Part shown: positions 17,356-26,468 of the stretch, piece by piece
How positions within the stretch are numbered: the stretch's first letter is position 1
Layout of the letters: each line of letters starts with the position of its first letter
Assembly: GCF_000411295.1 (NCBI RefSeq)
Contig: NZ_KE150421.1
Location: 1,035,645 to 1,099,644 of the forward strand
Reading direction: 5' to 3'
Source: Paenisporosarcina sp. HGH0030
GTDB taxonomy: Bacteria > Bacillota > Bacilli > Bacillales_A > Planococcaceae
Length of the DNA stretch: 64,000 nt
Translations under genes and position numbers: made by a program
The notes under the pieces: model-generated
What the model was told of the DNA's origin: nothing
Databases searched by the model: none
The model's input: the letters and a program-made list of their open reading frames with translations, nothing else

Positions 17356-18606
17356 TTATTGTGCTTGATTGTTTGATAGCAATTGAATCAAATAATGGAA
17401 CGTCCTCATCACTGCTCTCAGACGATTGGTATTACGCATATCGCTTAAATGCAGTTCGTGAGTCACCACATCATCATTAGGAAGGCTGATTGCGATCCAC
17501 ACAGTGCCTGCTGGCTTATTATCATGAGAGTTAGGACCAGCTGCACCTGTCAGTCCGACGCCTATATCCGTTTGGAACATTGCTTTCACCCTACTGGCCA
17601 TGGCAGTCGCACATTCAGCACTCACAACTCCATATTGGTCGATGATGTCTTTTGAGACTCCGAGCTGATTCATTTTCGACTCCGCTGTGTATGTAACCAC
17701 ACCACCAACCAATGTTTGACTTACACCAGGGATGGCAGCCAGTTCTGATTGGAATAATCCAGCAGTCAAACTTTCAGCTGCCGATATCGTCAATCCTTGC
17801 TCTATTAATAATTTGCTTGCACTTGATGCAAGCGAGTCATCGTTGTAACCGTATAAATAATCTCCTACGCGTGAAAGTAATACTTGTTCAGTTTCTTGAA
17901 TCAATTTTAGGGCTTCTTCTTCTGTAGAAGTTTTGGCGGTAATCCGCAAAGTGACTTCCCCATCGGAAGCTAGTGGCGCAATAGTTGGATTAGTTTGGGC
18001 ATCCAGTAAATCCATAATCCGTGTTTCAAGCTCCGCTTCACCGATTCCATAAAAACGAAGGACGTGTGAAATAATCACTTCTCCTTGATTCAGCCATTTC
18101 GCCAAAACGGGCTTTGCTTCTAATTGAAACATTGGTTCCATTTCTTTAGGTGGTCCAGGCAGAAGGATATACACATGGTTTCCTTTTGAATAGAACATCC
18201 CCGGAGCCATACCGTTATGATTAGCCAACACTTCACAGCCATCAAGTACAAGAGCCTGCTTCTTGTTGTTTTCAGTCATCGGAAGGTTTATACGGTTAAA
18301 GAATGCTTCAATGGAAATCAGTGCGGTCTCGTCCATAACGAGGTCCGTTCCTACGTGCCTTGCAATAGTTTCTTTCGTCAAGTCGTCCTTGGTTGGACCA
18401 AGTCCTCCAGAGAATACAATTAGATCCGCTCGTGTTTCAGCCAATTCAATCGCTTGTTTTAAACGCTCCGCGTTATCACCAACTACCGTATGATAATAGA
18501 CATTGACACCCAGTTCAGCCAGTTGACTCGAAATATAGCGTGCATTTGTATTTGTGATTTGTCCAAGCAACAGTTCAGATCCTACTGCAATAATTTCAGC
18601 ATTCAT
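17356..18606 (-). CDS. cinA: Competence-damage protein CinA
   Basis: A 416-residue two-domain CinA: an N-terminal MoaB-like/COG1058 domain (MNAEIIAVGSELLLGQITNTN, FSGGLGPTKDD) and a C-terminal nicotinamide-nucleotide deamidase domain (LTISAAESLTAGLF, GVGLTGAAGP). The family recycles NMN, and the gene is usually linked to recA and natural competence. The ATG at 18606 has only a weak GGGGCG-like site upstream. It follows pgsA by 14 bp and precedes recA, the normal order. Confidence 0.95.
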   Translation of the reverse strand: MNAEIIAVGSELLLGQITNTNARYISSQLAELGVNVYYHTVVGDNAERLKQAIELAETRADLIVFSGGLGPTKDDLTKETIARHVGTDLVMDETALISIEAFFNRINLPMTENNKKQALVLDGCEVLANHNGMAPGMFYSKGNHVYILLPGPPKEMEPMFQLEAKPVLAKWLNQGEVIISHVLRFYGIGEAELETRIMDLLDAQTNPTIAPLASDGEVTLRITAKTSTEEEALKLIQETEQVLLSRVGDYLYGYNDDSLASSASKLLIEQGLTISAAESLTAGLFQSELAAIPGVSQTLVGGVVTYTAESKMNQLGVSKDIIDQYGVVSAECATAMASRVKAMFQTDIGVGLTGAAGPNSHDNKPAGTVWIAISLPNDDVVTHELHLSDMRNTNRLRAVMRTFHYLIQLLSNNQAQ

Positions 18607-18620
18607 CTACATTCACGCCC

Positions 18621-19199
18621 CTATTTTGAGTCGAGTAACACACGGCGGTTTGCATAGAAGTAATCCCATCCAGACCAAACCGTAAAGAACAATGACACAT
18701 ACAACATGATTGAAGCGAATGGAATAGAGAACATTTCAAAAATAATATTGTGAAGTAGCAATGCGGAAATCGCGACAATTTGAGTCCACATCTTGATTTT
18801 CCCCAATTGTTTCGCTGCCACAACTTCACCTTCTTCTGCAAGAATTAAACGAAGTCCCGTAACAGCAAATTCGCGGCTGATTATTATGATAACAATCCAA
18901 GCAGGTGCGAATCCAAGTTCTACAAGGATGATCAAGGCTGCTGAAACCAATAATTTATCAGCTAGTGGATCCAGGAACTTACCCATATTCGTTACCAGGT
19001 TATGTTTACGCGCATAATATCCATCAATAAAGTCCGTTACTGATGCAAAAATAAAAATGATTGCGCCAATTAAATGTTCAACTGGTATAGTTGATCCTAA
19101 AAATGTAACATCACCCCAGCCAAAATCAACTAACATGAAAACAACAAATATTGGGATCATGATGATTCTTGAAACCGTAATTTGATTTGGTATATTCAT
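18621..19199 (-). CDS. pgsA: CDP-diacylglycerol-glycerol-3-phosphate 3-phosphatidyltransferase
   Basis: An integral-membrane enzyme making phosphatidylglycerol phosphate, the first committed step to phosphatidylglycerol and cardiolipin. The CDP-alcohol phosphotransferase motif DGYYARKHNLVTNMGKFLDP followed by LADKL (residues about 57-80) is intact. Several hydrophobic segments span the 192 residues. The ATG start at MNIPNQITVSR has GAGGAGA upstream; an in-frame start seven codons earlier is less well placed. It lies between rodZ and cinA. Confidence 0.97.
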   Translation of the reverse strand: MNIPNQITVSRIIMIPIFVVFMLVDFGWGDVTFLGSTIPVEHLIGAIIFIFASVTDFIDGYYARKHNLVTNMGKFLDPLADKLLVSAALIILVELGFAPAWIVIIIISREFAVTGLRLILAEEGEVVAAKQLGKIKMWTQIVAISALLLHNIIFEMFSIPFASIMLYVSLFFTVWSGWDYFYANRRVLLDSK

Positions 19200-19247
19200 T
19201 TTTGTCTCCTCTCGATTCAAAGAAAATAGCCATCTTGTTAGAGATGA

Positions 19248-20117
19248 CTATTGCTGTTTTGAAAATTGAATCATCATATTTTGAACAACTTTTTCTGCTG
19301 GTGAAATTCCATACTCCACTTTTTCGTCATTGACAAAGACATCTATTTGCGATGCTGATCCAACTCGAATACGCGCCGAAGGTAAATCACTTAGATCTAG
19401 GTTAACCGTTTCTCCCACGGCTAATTCACGACCCAGCATTTCTACACCGGATGGATTTTTAACACCAACCCATGTTCTGCCTCGTGCAACAATTTTCACT
19501 GAAAATGTTTCGGCTCCTGTAAGCGTATAATTAGTTGTTTCACCATCACCATCAATTGCACCCATTTCAATTTTCTGAGTCGGTACTGGCTCTACATCTT
19601 CTGGTACTTCCGGCTCTTCTTCAACCGGAGGTTCATCTTCGGTCGGAGTTTCATCTCCGGTCGGAGGTTCAATAGACACTTCGTCCTCGACAGCGTCCTC
19701 AGATGGGTCATCATTTTTCGCTAAATTTTGATAGGAAAACCAAAAAATCACGATACCAATAATAATGAATAGTGCCACTACGATCATCGGGATCATCTCG
19801 TTCATACTATTCGATGATCTTCCAATCGGTCGGCGTCTAGAAGGGGCAGACGTCATCGTTTGACGCACTTCTTCACTCGTGGAAGAAGGTACTTCCTGCT
19901 TATACGACTCTAGCAATTCATCAGAATTCAATCCAACTGCATCAGCATATTGCTTAATAAATGCTCGAACATAAAACGGACCCGGCATCATGCTGTAGTT
20001 GCCTTCTTCGATACCGGCAAGATAACGTTTTTGTATTTTCGTCATTTCCTGCAAGTCATCCAAACTATATCCTTTTGCCGTTCTCGCCTCTTTAAGACGA
20101 GTTCCTAATTCAGTCAA
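19248..20117 (-). CDS. rodZ: RodZ (YmfM) cell-shape protein
   Basis: A bitopic membrane protein linking MreB filaments to the elongation machinery. An XRE-type helix-turn-helix occupies residues about 1-70 (LGTRLKEARTAKGYSLDDLQ, IEEGNYSMMPGPFYVRAFIK). One transmembrane helix follows near 108-128 (VVALFIIIGIVIFWF), then a Pro/Glu-rich linker (about 140-180) with repeated PxxxE units, and a DUF4115 domain at the C-terminus. The TTG start has AGGTG 6 nt upstream. It lies 16 bp after ymfK and before pgsA. Confidence 0.93.
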   Translation of the reverse strand: MTELGTRLKEARTAKGYSLDDLQEMTKIQKRYLAGIEEGNYSMMPGPFYVRAFIKQYADAVGLNSDELLESYKQEVPSSTSEEVRQTMTSAPSRRRPIGRSSNSMNEMIPMIVVALFIIIGIVIFWFSYQNLAKNDDPSEDAVEDEVSIEPPTGDETPTEDEPPVEEEPEVPEDVEPVPTQKIEMGAIDGDGETTNYTLTGAETFSVKIVARGRTWVGVKNPSGVEMLGRELAVGETVNLDLSDLPSARIRVGSASQIDVFVNDEKVEYGISPAEKVVQNMMIQFSKQQ

Positions 20118-20133
20118 CTAAAACACCTGCCTG

Positions 20134-20931
20134 TTAAAAGTTAAAACCACCGAAGCCGTCCAAGTTACCTCTTTCAGACATCATCTGGTTTTTTTCCATC
20201 ATTTCGTATGTTATTTCTTCATCTGGTTCGTGTCGCAATTCAATAATGTAATCAAAGTCTTCAATCGTGTAATCTGATTGTTGAACGAACATATCAGGAT
20301 GTTCAACTACTTTAATTGACGGGAGGCGCATCATTTCACGCACCAACTGTAAATGACGTTCATCTGTAGATTGTCTCGTCACGATTCCGTCCAGGATAAA
20401 TATATTGTTATCACTGAATTCGTCTCCTGCCAATTGGCTACGGACGGTTTGTTTAATCATGGTTGAAGATAAAAACACCCATTTTTTATTTGCACTGACG
20501 CTAGCAGCAACAACTGATTCGGTTTTTCCTACTCGAGGCATTCCACGAATCCCGATTAATTTATGTCCTTCTTGCTTAAACAATTCTGCCATAAAATCGA
20601 CGAGTAGACCTAATTCATCCCGAACAAAACGAAATGTTTTTCGATCATCCGCATCTCGTTGTATGTATCGACCGTGTCTGACTGCTAAAATGTCACGTAG
20701 TTTCGGTTCCCGGAACTTTGTAACTTTTATCGTTTCCATCGTTGAAACAATCAATTCAAAACGTTCAATTTGCTCATCATTCTCTGCACGAAGCAACAAC
20801 CCTCGTCTGCCCTGGTCTACACCGTTAATTGTCACAATGTTAACACGAAGCATACCAAGTAAAGAGGCAATATCCCCAAGCAATCCTGGACGGTTTATTT
20901 GTATTTCATATTCAAAATACCATTCGCGCAT
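20134..20931 (-). CDS. ymfK: YmfK, DUF3388 protein with P-loop
   Basis: A 265-residue conserved Bacillales protein. The N-terminal ~75 residues look like an ACT-type domain (YEIQINRPGLLGDIASLLGML). A P-loop-like motif GIRGMPRVGKTES (about 127-139) and FILDGIV suggest nucleotide binding. No biochemical function is established that I can name. It sits in the conserved ymfJ-ymfK-rodZ-pgsA order. ATG start, with a loosely spaced AAAGG upstream. Confidence 0.85.
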   Translation of the reverse strand: MREWYFEYEIQINRPGLLGDIASLLGMLRVNIVTINGVDQGRRGLLLRAENDEQIERFELIVSTMETIKVTKFREPKLRDILAVRHGRYIQRDADDRKTFRFVRDELGLLVDFMAELFKQEGHKLIGIRGMPRVGKTESVVAASVSANKKWVFLSSTMIKQTVRSQLAGDEFSDNNIFILDGIVTRQSTDERHLQLVREMMRLPSIKVVEHPDMFVQQSDYTIEDFDYIIELRHEPDEEITYEMMEKNQMMSERGNLDGFGGFNF

Positions 20932-21086
20932 AATGTAACGACCTTTCCGCCTAACTTATTGAAGGAGCAAGTATTTTTCAACAAAAATCCTCCTAATGCG
21001 ACACCTTTCAAGTCTTTCTCAATAGATGACGTTTCCAAACTACTCTAGGTTCTATCATAGCTGATTTATGTACGTAAGAAAAGGAA

Positions 21087-21122
21087 AAAAGAAAAGAAGG
21101 AACAATGTCCTTCTTTTCTTTT
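21087..21122 (-). terminator. Intrinsic terminator of ymfJ
   Basis: Perfect 15-bp stem, AAAAGAAAAGAAGGA with TCCTTCTTTTCTTTT, and a 6-nt loop. The first minus-strand arm overlaps the ymfJ stop; T-rich tail follows. Confidence 0.9.
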
Positions 21123-21378
21123 ACTGTACAGTTTTTTGTTGAACTAATTTGACGACCATGTTCGCCAATGCATGTTGTTCATCTTCAGTAGCAACTGACC
21201 ATAAATCCGACAAAACACGCTCTTGTTCGTTCTTAGGATCCACATTTTTGGCTAAGTAATCGCCGATTTCATAAGCTGTTGATTGGATGGCTTTTTTAGT
21301 CATCCCAGTTGATTCGGCGTTCATTACATTTACACCCAGAAAGTGTGTCCATTTTTGCCAGTTTTCAAGTAAGGCCAT
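21121..21378 (-). CDS. ymfJ: YmfJ, DUF3243 protein
   Basis: An 85-residue conserved Bacillales protein of DUF3243 (NWQKWTHFLG, YEIGDYLAKNVDPKNEQERVLSDLW). Function unknown. The second ATG is chosen because AGGAGG lies 7 nt from it and only about 2 nt from the first; this also gives the usual family length. It is followed by a strong terminator, which separates it from ymfK. Confidence 0.9.
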   Translation of the reverse strand: MALLENWQKWTHFLGVNVMNAESTGMTKKAIQSTAYEIGDYLAKNVDPKNEQERVLSDLWSVATEDEQHALANMVVKLVQQKTVQ

Positions 21379-21421
21379 GTCCATTCCTCCTTTTCACAAA
21401 CAGTATGTGCAAAAAAAGAAT

Positions 21422-22150
21422 TTATATGTACCAACCGCCATTTACCCGGAGCACTTGACCCGTTATATAATCCGCATTTCCACTGGTTAAAAAAGTTACA
21501 AGATTAGCTACGTCCTGAGGTTTACCGAATGTTTGAAGAGGAATCTCATCTTCAAGCGCTATTCTTTCTCCCGCATCGAATGCTTCATTCATTTTCGTAT
21601 CAATGATTCCTGGGGCAATAACATTGACTCGAACTCCAGATGCCCCTGATTCCTTCGCATAAGCTTTTACGAAAGCATGCTGCGCACCTTTGACTGCTGA
21701 ATAAACAGTTTCTCCAGCCGCTCCAGTTTCTCCCCATATCGAGCCGATAAAGTTTATATAAGACCGGTCGTGCCGTCTTAATTTAGGAGCTAGCTGACCG
21801 ATGATTGTCATAGGTGCTTGCACATGCGTTCGCCACACCATTTCCATTTCTTGAGGTGTGGTCTCTTCAAGTAATTTATACAAAGCCTGACCAGATGCAA
21901 AGACAATCGTTTGAACTTCAAAAAGTTGTGTACAAATAAAATGGATTGCTTTATTGTCAGCAAGGTCTCCTTGAATGACATGAAATTCTTGGTTCGGATA
22001 AAGATCTTGTAAATGTGATATTAATTGATCAATGGACTGTTTGTTTTCATTGAAATGTAAATACAAACTCCAGCCATGTTTGGACATGTCATATGCAATG
22101 GCTTGCCCTATTTCACCCGATGCCCCAAAAATGCAGGCAAATTTCTTCAT
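21422..22150 (-). CDS. ymfI: YmfI, short-chain dehydrogenase/reductase
   Basis: A 242-residue SDR-family oxidoreductase. The Rossmann motif is FGASGEIGQAIA (residues about 8-19), the catalytic region has Ser in NFIGS and YSAVKGAQHAF as the YxxxK motif, and the C-terminal VNGGWYI is typical. It is similar to 3-oxoacyl-ACP reductases (FabG-like), but the substrate is not known. Overlaps ymfH by ATGA, so it is translationally coupled. Confidence 0.9.
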   Translation of the reverse strand: MKKFACIFGASGEIGQAIAYDMSKHGWSLYLHFNENKQSIDQLISHLQDLYPNQEFHVIQGDLADNKAIHFICTQLFEVQTIVFASGQALYKLLEETTPQEMEMVWRTHVQAPMTIIGQLAPKLRRHDRSYINFIGSIWGETGAAGETVYSAVKGAQHAFVKAYAKESGASGVRVNVIAPGIIDTKMNEAFDAGERIALEDEIPLQTFGKPQDVANLVTFLTSGNADYITGQVLRVNGGWYI

Positions 22151-23451
22151 GATGCCGATTGCTCTTTCTTCGGAAGAACAGAAAATACAGTCTGTTGTTC
22201 TTCACCTTGTATGGATTTGAAAGCTTGTTGCAAGTCCTCAACAGTCATCTTCTCAAGAGAAGGAACAGCATCAAATAAATCCATATCATTAAATGCGTAA
22301 CGAGTAAATTGGTTCGCAATAAATTCCACTGAATTTAAGGCACGAAGGAAATATCCAATTTTCTTCTTGCGGACACGGTCTAAATCGCTTTGTCCAAATG
22401 GCCATTTCTCTTCAACTTTTTTCAGTTCTTTTTTAATTGCTTCAATTAATTCTTTCGGCATTGAAGTGTCAGAACCAATCAAAGCAAAGCCATAGCCTTT
22501 TTCCAATGTGAAATCAAAAGCATACGATTCATCGATCCAGCCTTTTTCATAGGCTTCCACATAGAAGTCCGAAGATCGGCCAAAAATCAATTCCAATGCA
22601 AGTTGAATTCCCAGCTCGTGTTTCATCATGGCATCGCCTTGCAGAGAAGTTTCTTTCGCTTTTAGTCCAATATATACTTTTGGTTTCTGAACATCCATTA
22701 ACAATTTATTTTCATGTTTTGCAACTTCCAATGGTTCTTCAGGAAAAGCGCGTTGGATCGGTTGTGGTTCGGCAAATTCTTTTTTAGACTGATTTTCTCG
22801 GATATAAGTCATCATTTTTTCCGGATCTACTGCGCCAACAACGAACAATAACATATTTGACGGATGGTAGAACGTTTCATAACAAGTATATAAATGCTCA
22901 GCAGTAATTTTATCAATCGAATCGATTGTTCCTGCAATATCGATTTTCACGGGATGATCTCTGTACATATTTTCAATAGTGCCAAAATACAATCGCCAGT
23001 CAGGTTGATCATCATACATCGTGATTTCTTGACCGATAATCCCTTTTTCTTTTTCAACAGTTGCTTGTGTGAAGTAAGGCTCCTGCACAAAATTCAAGAG
23101 CGTTTCCGTGTTTTCATACAAGTGATCCGTTGAGGAAAATAAATACGCTGTACGGGTAAAGGAAGTAAATGCATTGGCAGATGCCCCATATCCACTAAAT
23201 TTCTGAAATACGTCGCCGTCTTCTTTTTCAAACATTTTATGTTCCAGGAAATGAGCAATTCCATCCGGGACAGTAATTTGCTCTGACTCACCTAACGGCA
23301 CGAAAGTACGATCAATTGCCCCATACTTTGTTGTAAAGGTCACAAATGTTTTCGAGAAGCCTTTTTTAGGCAAGATATATACTTCCAGACCATTATTCAT
23401 TTTTTCATGGTACATTTTTTCATCCAATTGTTTAAAGTGAAGCTCCTTCAT
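22147..23451 (-). CDS. ymfH: YmfH, M16-family zinc peptidase
   Basis: A 434-residue M16 peptidase-like protein. The zinc motif HxxEH is present as HFLEHKMFE (residues about 70-78), so this is probably the catalytic partner of YmfF. The start is the ATG at MKELHFKQLDEK with GGAGGAG upstream, inside the end of ymfF (20-nt overlap). In some Bacillales the ymfF/ymfH homologues sit with peptide-precursor genes; none is seen here. Confidence 0.9.
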   Translation of the reverse strand: MKELHFKQLDEKMYHEKMNNGLEVYILPKKGFSKTFVTFTTKYGAIDRTFVPLGESEQITVPDGIAHFLEHKMFEKEDGDVFQKFSGYGASANAFTSFTRTAYLFSSTDHLYENTETLLNFVQEPYFTQATVEKEKGIIGQEITMYDDQPDWRLYFGTIENMYRDHPVKIDIAGTIDSIDKITAEHLYTCYETFYHPSNMLLFVVGAVDPEKMMTYIRENQSKKEFAEPQPIQRAFPEEPLEVAKHENKLLMDVQKPKVYIGLKAKETSLQGDAMMKHELGIQLALELIFGRSSDFYVEAYEKGWIDESYAFDFTLEKGYGFALIGSDTSMPKELIEAIKKELKKVEEKWPFGQSDLDRVRKKKIGYFLRALNSVEFIANQFTRYAFNDMDLFDAVPSLEKMTVEDLQQAFKSIQGEEQQTVFSVLPKKEQSAS

Positions 23452-24724
23452 GCGACAGCTCCTCCTTTCCAGACAAGAAATAAACAAGTTCTTTATTAAT
23501 TGATTTTGCCATTTCCTGAATATCTTCTTTCGTGACTGATGTCCACTTTTCAACCCATGAATCAACTGAGAATTTTTCATCAAGGTCTTTGTATTGATCA
23601 TAAATCTCGATTTGTCCTCGAGCAGAATCAAGCGCTTCTTTTAATTGATTCTTCAACATGGCAACAGTTTGATCGATTTCATTTTTTGAAATCTCCCCAT
23701 TTTTCATTGCCTCCAATTGTTCATCAATTAAACGCACTGCTTTTTCTTGTTTACTCGCATCAATTCCAGCAAGAACAAATACTAATCCATATGCTGAAGA
23801 GAATGAACTTGACACATAATAAGCCATGCTTTCTTTTTCACGAACGTTCAGGAACAACTTCGCATGAGGATATCCACCGAAAATGCCATTCGTAATTTGC
23901 ATTTTTGGAAAATCAGGATGCGTAAACGTAACGGGTGTATTGTACCCAATATGCAATTTCCCTTGCTTCATTTCTTGTTGTTCGTTAACTTTATTTTTCT
24001 CAGCGGTTTTATGCTCAATATTTTCATGAACATTTTTTTGCTTTTTCGATCGTGCTTTGAAAGGAAATGCTTGTTTCAGCTTGGCAGTCATTTCTTCTAC
24101 ATCCACGTCACCCACAACATAAATATCCAACTCATCTTCTTCTAGCATTTTCTTGTAGGCTTTAAATAAGGATTCCTTGGTAATCGCATTAACATCTTTG
24201 ATGGTCCCGTTTGCACCAATAGAAGCTGGGTTATTTGGTCGCATTAATTCAACCAGTCGCTGTTGTGCATATCGGGTTTTATCATCGTATATTGACTCAA
24301 TACGTTGAATGACTGTATCTTTTTCACGTTTTACAATCGATTCTTTGAATGTTCCCTGCTCCAGATTTGGGCTGAAAAGAACCGTTTGCATAAGATTAAT
24401 TACTTGATCCAACACTCCACCAGTAGACAAATATTGATCATTGACAGACTCAGCAAGCAAAGTGACAGAATGATCACTCCCCTTTTTGCTTGAGTCTAAA
24501 TACATAATCGTCCCGTAAAGCTCATCTAAATGGCTCCGGAAAGCTGAATTGGATGGGAAAAGCTCATTACTATGCAACAATACATTTGAAAGTACTGAAC
24601 GTTCTGAAGCAGATTGATTAGTCAATAATTGTTTGAATTTAAATGAAAAGTTTACAGTTTTAAATTGATCTGTAGGCCTAATATGTAGATGGATGCCTGG
24701 TTGTAACTCGATTGTTTGAAACAT
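23432..24724 (-). CDS. ymfF: YmfF, M16-like peptidase without zinc motif
   Basis: A 430-residue M16-fold protein paired with YmfH. I see no HxxEH motif at the expected place (RSHLDELYGT instead), so it is likely the non-catalytic partner, as with many M16 heterodimers. The ATG at MFQTIELQPGIH has AGGAGGG upstream. It is first in the ymfF-H-I operon; the divergent gap to the plus-strand PH-domain gene is 260 bp. Confidence 0.9.
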   Translation of the reverse strand: MFQTIELQPGIHLHIRPTDQFKTVNFSFKFKQLLTNQSASERSVLSNVLLHSNELFPSNSAFRSHLDELYGTIMYLDSSKKGSDHSVTLLAESVNDQYLSTGGVLDQVINLMQTVLFSPNLEQGTFKESIVKREKDTVIQRIESIYDDKTRYAQQRLVELMRPNNPASIGANGTIKDVNAITKESLFKAYKKMLEEDELDIYVVGDVDVEEMTAKLKQAFPFKARSKKQKNVHENIEHKTAEKNKVNEQQEMKQGKLHIGYNTPVTFTHPDFPKMQITNGIFGGYPHAKLFLNVREKESMAYYVSSSFSSAYGLVFVLAGIDASKQEKAVRLIDEQLEAMKNGEISKNEIDQTVAMLKNQLKEALDSARGQIEIYDQYKDLDEKFSVDSWVEKWTSVTKEDIQEMAKSINKELVYFLSGKEELSHEGASL

Positions 24725-24984
24725 CGAAATCCCTCCTATTTCATTAATATGCCATACCATATCTTTCACTATACATTGTGCTGGTAAATGATTGCAAATA
24801 GCTCGTGAAAAAATATAAGTCTTACGTCCCATAAATACCTCTTGCTAGGGATCCAAATATCTGTTGTCAATTAATTCCTGAATCTTAATCACCGGTGAAC
24901 AAAAGAATTGTTCATTGAAAAAAATGTAAATCCAGTGAAACTTTCCTATTAGCTATTCGTAGTTAAATTAGGAGGTGATATTTT

Positions 24985-25434
24985 TTGGAGTTTAGTTCAA
25001 AAATAGATAAATTTTTCGTTGGAATCATATCAATCACAGTATTTATTATCCTTGGCGTATTTTTGTTTCCTCTGCTTTTAGATTATGATAGAACGAGTAT
25101 TGATACCATTACTGTACTTTCCTTATGTGTGTTATCAATTGGGGTACTATTGTGGTCTGCTTTTTCTATTAAATACGTCCTATATAATGACCACTTGTTT
25201 GTAAAAGGTGGGTTATTTAAAAGTCGAATCCCATATGAAGATATAACAAGGATTTCTCCCACAACTGAAATCTTTACTGGTTACCGCTTGTTATCATCAA
25301 AACAAGGTATTGAATTATTTTATAAATCAGCAACTTTAGGAAGTGTGAAGATTTCACCTAAAGACATTGACCTTTTCATTTTCGAATTAGAGAAACGTGC
25401 GCCAAATGTACAAATTGATAAAACAACTCAGTAA
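24985..25434 (+). CDS. Membrane protein with bacterial PH-like domain
   Basis: A 149-residue protein with two predicted membrane helices (about 10-31 and 40-62) followed by a roughly 75-residue soluble domain (IKYVLYNDHLFVKGGLFKSR, YEDITRISPT, KISPKDIDLFIFELEKR). This layout fits the bPH_4/YyaB-type bacterial PH-like domain. TTG start with AGGAGGTG 7 nt upstream. It is one of only two plus-strand genes in the window and lies between ymfF and the nucleoside transporter. Function unknown. Confidence 0.75.
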   Translation: MEFSSKIDKFFVGIISITVFIILGVFLFPLLLDYDRTSIDTITVLSLCVLSIGVLLWSAFSIKYVLYNDHLFVKGGLFKSRIPYEDITRISPTTEIFTGYRLLSSKQGIELFYKSATLGSVKISPKDIDLFIFELEKRAPNVQIDKTTQ

Positions 25435-25467
25435 ATTACCATTAACTAAATGTGTAAACAAAAAATG

Positions 25468-25496
25468 AAAGGACCAGGCAAAATGCCCGGTCCTTT
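25468..25496. terminator. Shared terminator of the PH-domain gene and the transporter operon
   Basis: AAAGGACCAGGCA and TGCCCGGTCCTTT form a 13-bp stem with one mismatch, between convergent genes; T-rich on both sides. Confidence 0.88.
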
Positions 25497-25507
25497 TAAG
25501 ATCGATT

Positions 25508-26467
25508 TTATCGTTTCCCTTTTATATAAGGTGTTCCTATAGCCTTTGGTGCATTTGCTTTACCAATGAATCCTGCTAAGGCAAGGATTGTTAAGACATA
25601 AGGTAAAATCAGTAAGAAAACACTTGGAATTTCGCTGATTATCGGCAATGATCCACCGACAATACTTAACGCTTGAGCAAACCCAAAGAACAAAGCTGCC
25701 CCCATCGCACCCAGGGGATGCCACTTACCAAAGATCATTGCAGCAAGTGCCATAAATCCTTGTCCATTGATTGTTGAATGACTGAAGTCCAATGAAATCG
25801 ACTGTGAATAAATCGCGCCACCGATACCGGCTAAACCACCTGAAATCATGACAGCAATATAACGCATACGTGTTACATTTATTCCCATTGTATCAGCGGC
25901 CATTGGATGTTCGCCTACAGCACGAAGACGCAGACCGAATGGAGTGTAATACAGGACAACCCATGCTAGAATAGCAATCCCAATTGCTAAAACAGAAGTC
26001 CAATAGACGTTCTGGAAAAACATCGGGCCTAAAATTGGAATATCTTTTAAGAACGGAATATCGTCACGCAAGAATCGTTCTTGAACAAAGTCTGTTTGTC
26101 CTTTTCCGTAAATCATTTTTACTAGGAACAAACAAAGCGCCACTGCCAATAAGTTAATTGCTACACCAGAAACGACTTGATCCGCACGGAATGATACAGA
26201 AGCCACGGCATGCAGTAATGAAAATAATGAAGCGACAACCATAGCAGCAAGAAGAGCCATCCACTCTGTACCTTGTCCAAATATATGAACGAAAGATAAG
26301 TTAAATAGAATACCAATGAAAGCACCCATGACCATGAGTCCTTCCAATCCAATGTTTACTACACCAGAACGCTCAGAGAAAACCCCACCGATAGCGGTTA
26401 AAATTAGAGGCGCTGCATAAGCAATGGCTGCAGGGATTAGAAAATATAATACTTCCAAGAAACTCAT
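25508..26467 (-). CDS. nupQ: Nucleoside ABC transporter permease (NupQ-type)
   Basis: A 319-residue membrane permease of the branched-chain/BMP-type ABC family (BPD_transp_2). About eight hydrophobic segments are visible, with the conserved region SGVVNIGLEGLMVMGA and VAINLLAVALCLFLV. It is the second permease of the BMP-nupOPQ cluster. The ATG follows the nupP stop by one base. Guanosine or other nucleoside uptake is expected by similarity; the actual ligand is not visible. Confidence 0.9.
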   Translation of the reverse strand: MSFLEVLYFLIPAAIAYAAPLILTAIGGVFSERSGVVNIGLEGLMVMGAFIGILFNLSFVHIFGQGTEWMALLAAMVVASLFSLLHAVASVSFRADQVVSGVAINLLAVALCLFLVKMIYGKGQTDFVQERFLRDDIPFLKDIPILGPMFFQNVYWTSVLAIGIAILAWVVLYYTPFGLRLRAVGEHPMAADTMGINVTRMRYIAVMISGGLAGIGGAIYSQSISLDFSHSTINGQGFMALAAMIFGKWHPLGAMGAALFFGFAQALSIVGGSLPIISEIPSVFLLILPYVLTILALAGFIGKANAPKAIGTPYIKGKR

Positions 26468-26468
26468 G

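Noticed and set aside
20405-20938. A 177-codon plus-strand open frame opposite ymfK
   Set aside because: No ribosome-binding site or domain; ymfK on the other strand is a conserved gene.
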